A DNA stretch of 10,959 bases from Bacteroidota bacterium (GTDB lineage Bacteria; Bacteroidota; Bacteroidia; Flavobacteriales; Flavobacteriaceae): NCBI GenBank assembly GCA_015767395.1, contig JADWMI010000062.1, positions 1 through 10,959 of the forward strand. Direction: 5' to 3'. Made by a program: the position numbers and the translations under genes. Of this stretch, positions 6,711 to 10,959 are shown in pieces (within the stretch, counting starts at the first letter, position 1; the number at the start of each line of letters is the position of its first letter). Below the pieces are notes generated by a model. It had not been told where the DNA came from, ran no database searches, and worked only from the letters and a program-made list of their open reading frames with translations.

Positions 6711-7590
6711 AATAATTCAAATAATACTAGTGTTTCTTTGTATAGCTCAGCTTAATGCACAAGAATTAAATTGTACTTTATCAATTAATTCCGATAATAT
6801 TTCGGGTTCAAATAAACAGGTTTATGCTACTTTAGAGAATGCATTGATCGAATTTATTAACCAAACTCGATGGACAAGTTATAATTATAAAACACAGGAG
6901 CGTGTAATTTGTAATATTACAATTACTATTTTGGAGCAAAAAGGGGATGAATTTAATGGAAATATCCAGGTCCAATCATCGCGTCCAGTTTATAATTCAA
7001 CTTACTTAACGCCAGTTTTTAATTTTAAGGATACAAATTTTAAGTTTAGATATCAAGAGTTTGAGCCATTGGTTTACAGTGACAATACTTTTGAATCTAA
7101 TTTGGTTTCTATGATGACCTATTACGCTTATGTGATTTTAGGAATGGATGCAGATACATTTTCTTTAGAAGGCGGTATGCCATTTTTCACAAAAGCACAA
7201 GATGTTCTTGTTCAAGCACAACAAAGTGGTTACTCAGGTTGGAATCAAAATGATGGACCAAGAACCCGTTTCACTTTAATTGACAATGCGCTATCACCAA
7301 CATACAATTTATTTCATCAAAGTATGTATCAATACCATATGGAGGGACTGGATTTAATGAGTAAAGATCAAAAAATAGCTAAAAAAAATATTTCGGAATC
7401 TATATTGACTTTAAAAACTATTTATGATTCACGTCCAGCTGCATTTTTATTGCGTGTTTTTATGGATGCAAAATCAGATGAAATAGTAGATATTTATTCT
7501 GACGGACCTAATTTTGATACATTTAAATTAAAAGAAGACTTATTGAAAATCTCTCCTTTAAATGCTGAAAAGTGGAATTTAATAAAATAA
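6703..7590 (+). CDS. porD: DUF4835 family protein, PorD-like (type IX secretion associated)
   Basis: Exported protein of the DUF4835 family, named PorD in current annotation because of its link to the type IX secretion system; its molecular role is unclear to me. The ATG at 6703 gives a clean signal peptide: MPKII, a hydrophobic core IILVFLCIAQL, then a likely cleavage after LNA, leaving Gln20 as the first mature residue. The frame is open further upstream inside coaBC, but those starts would bury the signal. The mature part has an early Cys pair (Cys24 and a second Cys in RVICNITITI), then beta-rich sequence and a helical C-terminus with a hydrophobic stretch around SMMTYYAYVILGMDAD. No enzyme motif is visible. 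The start overlaps the coaBC stop by 8 bases, and recN begins 23 bases after its stop. Confidence 0.85.
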   Translation: MPKIIQIILVFLCIAQLNAQELNCTLSINSDNISGSNKQVYATLENALIEFINQTRWTSYNYKTQERVICNITITILEQKGDEFNGNIQVQSSRPVYNSTYLTPVFNFKDTNFKFRYQEFEPLVYSDNTFESNLVSMMTYYAYVILGMDADTFSLEGGMPFFTKAQDVLVQAQQSGYSGWNQNDGPRTRFTLIDNALSPTYNLFHQSMYQYHMEGLDLMSKDQKIAKKNISESILTLKTIYDSRPAAFLLRVFMDAKSDEIVDIYSDGPNFDTFKLKEDLLKISPLNAEKWNLIK

Positions 7591-7613
7591 TTCCAGACCA
7601 TTAAATTGCAAAA

Positions 7614-9266
7614 ATGCTTATAAATCTTTCCATAAAAAATTACGCCCTAATTGAAGCTTTATCAGTAAATTTTAGAGATAATTTATCTATAATTACTGGT
7701 GAAACAGGGGCCGGGAAATCTATTTTATTAGGTGCTCTTGGATTGGGTTTGGGTAATAGAGCAGATTCTTCAGTGCTAAAGGATACTTCAAAAAAATGTA
7801 TTATTGAAGCTCAGTTTTCAATTTCTAATTATAAATTAGAAAAGTTTTTTAAAGAAAATGAGTTGGATTTTGATGGAGATACGATTGTTAGAAGAGAAAT
7901 TCTTCCAAGTGGTAAATCTAGAGCATTTATAAATGATACGCCAACTACACTTCAGGTGTTAAACGGCTTAAGGGAAAGATTAATAGATGTACATTCTCAA
8001 CACCAAACACTAAAATTATCTGATGTTAATTTTCAGTTTCAAATTATAGATGCACTTGCTAAAAATGAAGCTAAAATTGAATCGTATAAAAGAGGGTTGG
8101 TGCTTTTTAATCAACTTAAGAAAGAATTAAATCAGCTGAAAGATGCTCAAGACACGGCTAAAGAACAGTATGAATACAATTTACATTTGTTTGAAGAGTT
8201 AAGTGAAACTAATTTAAAAGCAGACGAGCAAGCTGAAATTGAACAAAATTTAGATAGATTAAACAATGTTGAAGAAATTAAATTAAACCTATCAGAAGCC
8301 CAAGCATTGGGTTTAAGTGAGGAAATAGGATTGCAAAACTTATTGATTTCTTTTGCTAATAATTTGAATAAAATAGCTCCTTTTTCAAATGAATATAAGG
8401 ATTTGTATCATAGAATTTCTAGTTTAAAAGTGGAATTTGATGACATTATTGGTGAAATTGAAAATCTAAATGAAGATGTAGAGTTTGATCCTTCAGCGCT
8501 AGAGACTTTGAATGATCGATTGCAGTTAATTTACAATTTACAAAAAAAACATGCTGTTAAATCAATAGCTGAATTGTTGGTTGTTCAAGAAGACCTTTCG
8601 GTAAAAGTTGATGCTGTTATAAATTCATCTTCTTTGATTTCAAAAAAAGAAAAGGAAATTAAAAGTGTTGCTTTAAAAATTGATGAATTGGCTAAATCTA
8701 TTTTTGAAAAAAGAGAAAAAGCAATTCCAGTTTTAATAAAGAAATTAGAAAACAGTTTATCGAATTTAGGGATGGAAAATACCCGTTTTCAATTTAAATT
8801 ATCACATTCAAATCAATATTTTTTCAATGGAAAGGATGAGTTGAATCTTTTAATTTCGGCCAATAAAGGTTTGAATTTTGGAGAACTGAAAAAAAATGCA
8901 TCAGGAGGAGAATTATCTCGAATTATGTTGTCTATTAAAGCAATCCTTTCGGAATATTTAAAATTACCAACCATCATTTTCGATGAAATAGATACTGGAG
9001 TTTCTGGTGATGTTTCTCAAAAAATGGCTGATATAATGAAAAAAATGAGTGATAATATGCAGGTAATTACCATTACGCATCTACCTCAAATTGCCGCGAA
9101 GGGCAAACAACACTATAAAGTTTATAAAAAAGATATTGAAAATAATATTGTAACACAGCTAAAAGAGCTTTCTGAAGAAGAAAGAATTGAAGAAATTGCT
9201 GAAATGTTGGGAGGTAAAAACATCACTACAACAGCTATTGAGCATGCAAAAGAGCTGTTAAGTTAA
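7614..9266 (+). CDS. recN: DNA repair protein RecN
   Basis: SMC-like ATPase that acts early in recombinational repair of double-strand breaks. The 550 residues match the family (553 in E. coli). The N-terminal ATPase lobe has Walker A GETGAGKS (29-36) and a Q-loop region DVHSQHQ after about residue 124. A central coiled-coil section of roughly 150-385 is rich in Lys, Glu and Leu. The C-terminal lobe has the ABC signature ASGGELSR (429-436), Walker B IIFDEIDTGVSG (Asp457 and Glu458) and the switch His489 in ITHLPQIAAKG. All motifs needed for ATP hydrolysis are intact. It begins 23 bases after the porD-like gene, with no clear promoter in the gap, so it is probably read from the upstream series. 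I see no LexA-type box before it. Confidence 0.97.
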   Translation: MLINLSIKNYALIEALSVNFRDNLSIITGETGAGKSILLGALGLGLGNRADSSVLKDTSKKCIIEAQFSISNYKLEKFFKENELDFDGDTIVRREILPSGKSRAFINDTPTTLQVLNGLRERLIDVHSQHQTLKLSDVNFQFQIIDALAKNEAKIESYKRGLVLFNQLKKELNQLKDAQDTAKEQYEYNLHLFEELSETNLKADEQAEIEQNLDRLNNVEEIKLNLSEAQALGLSEEIGLQNLLISFANNLNKIAPFSNEYKDLYHRISSLKVEFDDIIGEIENLNEDVEFDPSALETLNDRLQLIYNLQKKHAVKSIAELLVVQEDLSVKVDAVINSSSLISKKEKEIKSVALKIDELAKSIFEKREKAIPVLIKKLENSLSNLGMENTRFQFKLSHSNQYFFNGKDELNLLISANKGLNFGELKKNASGGELSRIMLSIKAILSEYLKLPTIIFDEIDTGVSGDVSQKMADIMKKMSDNMQVITITHLPQIAAKGKQHYKVYKKDIENNIVTQLKELSEEERIEEIAEMLGGKNITTTAIEHAKELLS

Positions 9267-9274
9267 GAAATTAC

Positions 9275-9282
9275 TATATTTG
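9275..9282 (+). promoter_or_regulatory. Promoter -7 element for fabI
   Basis: TATATTTG, followed by CAAC, is a perfect TAnnTTTG element nine bases after the recN stop. The start point would be near 9288, giving a leader of about 32 bases before the fabI ATG. The -33 TTG is only approximate: a CTG at 9255-9257 lies 17 bases upstream. The position in the first real gap after recN supports separate transcription of fabI. Confidence 0.65.
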
Positions 9283-9319
9283 CAACCAAATTATAAATAA
9301 AACACTAACAAAATATACT

Positions 9320-10183
9320 ATGTATAATTTACTAAAAGGAAAAAAAGGGATTATTTTAGGAGCATTAGACTCAAAATCAATCGCTTGGAAAGTTGCCGAA
9401 AGAGCACATGAAGAAGGAGCAACATTTGTTTTGTCTAACGCACCAGTTGCCTTAAGATTAGGAACTATTGCTGAATTGGCAGAAAAAACTGGTTCAGAAG
9501 TTATTGCTGCAGATGCAACTTCTATTATGGATTTGGAAAATTTGGTAGATGGAGCAATGAAAATACTGGGTGGAAAAATTGATTTTGTATTGCATTCAAT
9601 TGGTATGTCTGTAAACGTACGTAGAGGTAATCATTACACACATCAAGATTATAATTTTACTAAAACAGGATTTGATGTTTCGGCCTTGTCTTTTCACAGA
9701 TTGATGAGTGTTTTATATCAACGAGATGCTATGAATGAATGGGGAAGTGTTGTCGCTTTAACATATATGGCAGCGCAACGTGTATTTCCAGATTATAATG
9801 ATATGGCTGATAATAAAGCATATTTAGAATCAGTTGCTCGTAGTTTTGGTTATTTCTTTGGAAGAGATAAAAAAGTACGTGTAAACACAATTTCTCAATC
9901 TCCAACACCAACAACTGCAGGAAGTGGAGTAAAAGGTTTTGATGGATTTATTGCTTATGCTGAAGAAATGTCTCCACTTGGAAATGCAACAGCATTAGAA
10001 TGTGCAGATTATACAATTAGTTTATTTTCAGACTTAACAAAAAAAGTAACACTTCAAAACTTATTTCATGATGGAGGTTTTTCTAATATGGGTGTAAGTA
10101 ACTCTATAATGGAAAATTTCATGAATACTTTTGAGCATGAAACAAAAGTAATTGAAGAACCTAAAAAGGAATCTAAAAAGTAA
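9320..10183 (+). CDS. fabI: Enoyl-[acyl-carrier-protein] reductase (NADH), FabI
   Basis: Reduces the trans-2 double bond of enoyl-ACP, the last step of each round of type II fatty acid synthesis. It is a short-chain dehydrogenase fold with the FabI-specific nucleotide-binding start GIILGALDSKSIAWKVA (10-26) and the conserved HSIGMS (92-97). The catalytic set is Tyr149, Tyr159 and Lys166, with the FabI spacing Tyr-x6-Lys (YNDMADNK). Positions equivalent to the E. coli triclosan contacts Gly93, Met159 and Phe203 appear to be Gly95, Met162 and Phe207, so the usual inhibitor pocket looks intact; this is alignment by eye. At 287 residues it is longer than E. coli FabI (262), partly through a charged C-terminal tail, VIEEPKKESKK. 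The gene has its own promoter motif and ends at a strong terminator, so it is probably monocistronic or the last gene of a readthrough transcript. Confidence 0.97.
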   Translation: MYNLLKGKKGIILGALDSKSIAWKVAERAHEEGATFVLSNAPVALRLGTIAELAEKTGSEVIAADATSIMDLENLVDGAMKILGGKIDFVLHSIGMSVNVRRGNHYTHQDYNFTKTGFDVSALSFHRLMSVLYQRDAMNEWGSVVALTYMAAQRVFPDYNDMADNKAYLESVARSFGYFFGRDKKVRVNTISQSPTPTTAGSGVKGFDGFIAYAEEMSPLGNATALECADYTISLFSDLTKKVTLQNLFHDGGFSNMGVSNSIMENFMNTFEHETKVIEEPKKESKK

Positions 10184-10204
10184 TTTTTTTACTTTAAAAA
10201 TATT

Positions 10205-10238
10205 AAAAAGCGGTGATTTATTAATCACCGCTTTTTTT
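10205..10238 (+). terminator. Intrinsic terminator after fabI
   Basis: A perfect 14-base-pair stem joins AAAAAGCGGTGATT (10205-10218) to AATCACCGCTTTTT (10223-10236), closed by the four-base loop TATT and ending in a run of seven T. It begins 22 bases after the fabI stop. The A-run on the 5' side means it could also terminate transcription from the opposite strand. Confidence 0.93.
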
Positions 10239-10277
10239 GTGCCTAAATATTACTTTTTTTATGGGTTGTTTAACTTT

Positions 10278-10334
10278 TAATTTTGCAAGTATGAGTAATG
10301 TCATGCTTTTCATGAATTAAATAAGTTAATTTTG
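10278..10334 (+). promoter_or_regulatory. Candidate promoter region of etfB
   Basis: Two perfect -7 elements, both TAATTTTG, lie at 10278-10285 and 10327-10334, 49 bases apart. The second would start transcription near 10341, about 28 bases before the etfB ATG. Neither has a TTG at the normal -33 distance. Between them lies an imperfect palindrome (10296-10320) with arms TCATG and CATGA around CTTTT. Since a strong terminator precedes this stretch, a promoter for etfB must lie here or close by. Which motif is used is unknown. Confidence 0.45.
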
Positions 10335-10368
10335 GGTGAATTTAATATATAAATTAGAATAATATTTT

Positions 10369-10959
10369 ATGAGACCACTCAAAATTGTAGTACTAGCAAA
10401 GCAAGTGCCAGATACCCGACACGTAGGTCCTGACGCCATGAAGCCTGATGGTACAGTAAATAGAGGTAAACTTTCAACCGTATTCAATCCAGACGATTTA
10501 CACGCGCTGGAACTAGCATTAAATATAAAAGACCGCATACCAGGAACCACCGTTACTATTTTAACGATGGGGCCACCAAAAGCAGCTGATATTATTAGAG
10601 AAGGATATTATCGTGGTGTTGACAATGGTATTATGATTTCTGACAGACGTTTTGGAGGCGCTGATACATTGGCTACAAGTTATACCATAGTTCAAGCAAT
10701 AAAAAAAATAGCCGATTATGATTTAATTGTTGGAGGTAGACAGGCTATTGACGGAGATACTGCTCAAGTTGGACCGCAATGTGCTGATAAATTAAACATT
10801 CCTCAAGTAACTTATGTTGAAGAAATTTTGGAAATTGAAGAAGACAAGATTATAGCACGAAGACGATTAGAAAAAGGTGTTGAAACGGTTTCATCTCCAT
10901 ATCCTTGTTTGATGACTGTGCATGGTTCTTCAGCTGAATGTAGATCTAGACATGCTAAA
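10369..10959 (+). CDS. etfB: Electron transfer flavoprotein beta subunit, FixA-like (cut by window edge)
   Basis: Beta subunit of an electron transfer flavoprotein, which with EtfA carries electrons between dehydrogenases and the quinone or ferredoxin pool. The 197 visible residues are open at the window end, so the C-terminus is missing. The start MRPLKIVVLAKQVPDT (1-16) is standard for EtfB/FixA. FNPDDLHALELAL, TILTMGPPKAADIIREGYYRG, SDRRFGGADTLATSY and GGRQAIDGDTAQVGPQ follow in family order. The DGDTAQVGP form of the nucleotide-binding loop is the type seen in FixA-like and electron-bifurcating ETFs, whereas mitochondrial-type beta subunits have a different sequence there. A bifurcating role is inference. 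The ATG at 10369 is preferred because no earlier in-frame start gives a better N-terminus. The upstream region ends transcription of fabI and carries its own promoter motifs; etfA would be expected just downstream. Confidence 0.94.
   Translation, partial: MRPLKIVVLAKQVPDTRHVGPDAMKPDGTVNRGKLSTVFNPDDLHALELALNIKDRIPGTTVTILTMGPPKAADIIREGYYRGVDNGIMISDRRFGGADTLATSYTIVQAIKKIADYDLIVGGRQAIDGDTAQVGPQCADKLNIPQVTYVEEILEIEEDKIIARRRLEKGVETVSSPYPCLMTVHGSSAECRSRHAK

Noticed and set aside
9729..9914. Minus-strand open frame inside fabI
   Set aside because: It is antisense to the catalytic region of FabI, where conservation is fully explained by the enzyme.
10326..10550. Minus-strand open frame over the etfB start
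   Set aside because: It is antisense to the conserved EtfB N-terminus and extends into the promoter region without features of its own.

Overview
The window looks like ordinary chromosome from a Bacteroidota bacterium, most likely a member of the Flavobacteriaceae. The reasons are strongly AT-rich DNA, several perfect copies of the Bacteroidota -7 promoter motif TAnnTTTG, no evident Shine-Dalgarno dependence, a DUF4835/PorD-type protein, a DUF6913 protein, and an RNA polymerase omega protein of the divergent flavobacterial type. I see no CRISPR array, transposon, tRNA, rRNA or phage gene, and no stretch above 300 bases without a gene. The longest non-coding stretch is the 185 bases between fabI and etfB.

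Layout. Bases 1-2217 are on the minus strand and read leftward as three closely packed genes. The first encodes a lipoprotein carrying a 5'-nucleotidase C-terminal domain. The second encodes a Tat-exported metallophosphatase equivalent to a 5'-nucleotidase N-terminal domain. The third is GMP reductase (guaC), cut by the window edge. This looks like a purine nucleotide recovery unit: an outer pair that removes phosphate from extracytoplasmic nucleotides and a cytoplasmic enzyme that returns GMP to IMP.

From 2270 everything is on the plus strand. A promoter at about 2220-2249 precedes a DUF6913 gene that overlaps dapA (lysine/diaminopimelate pathway) by one base. Ferritin follows. After an AT-rich hairpin region bracketed by two promoter-like motifs comes a tight series: bamD (outer-membrane protein assembly), an rpoZ-like gene, coaBC (coenzyme A synthesis), a porD-like gene (type IX secretion associated) and recN (DNA repair). 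Two of these junctions overlap, which suggests one transcript mixing envelope assembly, transcription, cofactor synthesis and repair. fabI (fatty acid synthesis) follows with its own promoter and ends at a strong intrinsic terminator at about 10205-10238. The window closes inside etfB, the beta subunit of a FixA-like electron transfer flavoprotein.

No clearly new system is visible. The items most worth a second look are the order-inverted split 5'-nucleotidase with two different export signals, the replaced active-site residues in the CoaC half of CoaBC, the hairpin and twin promoter motifs before bamD, and the bifurcating-type EtfB.
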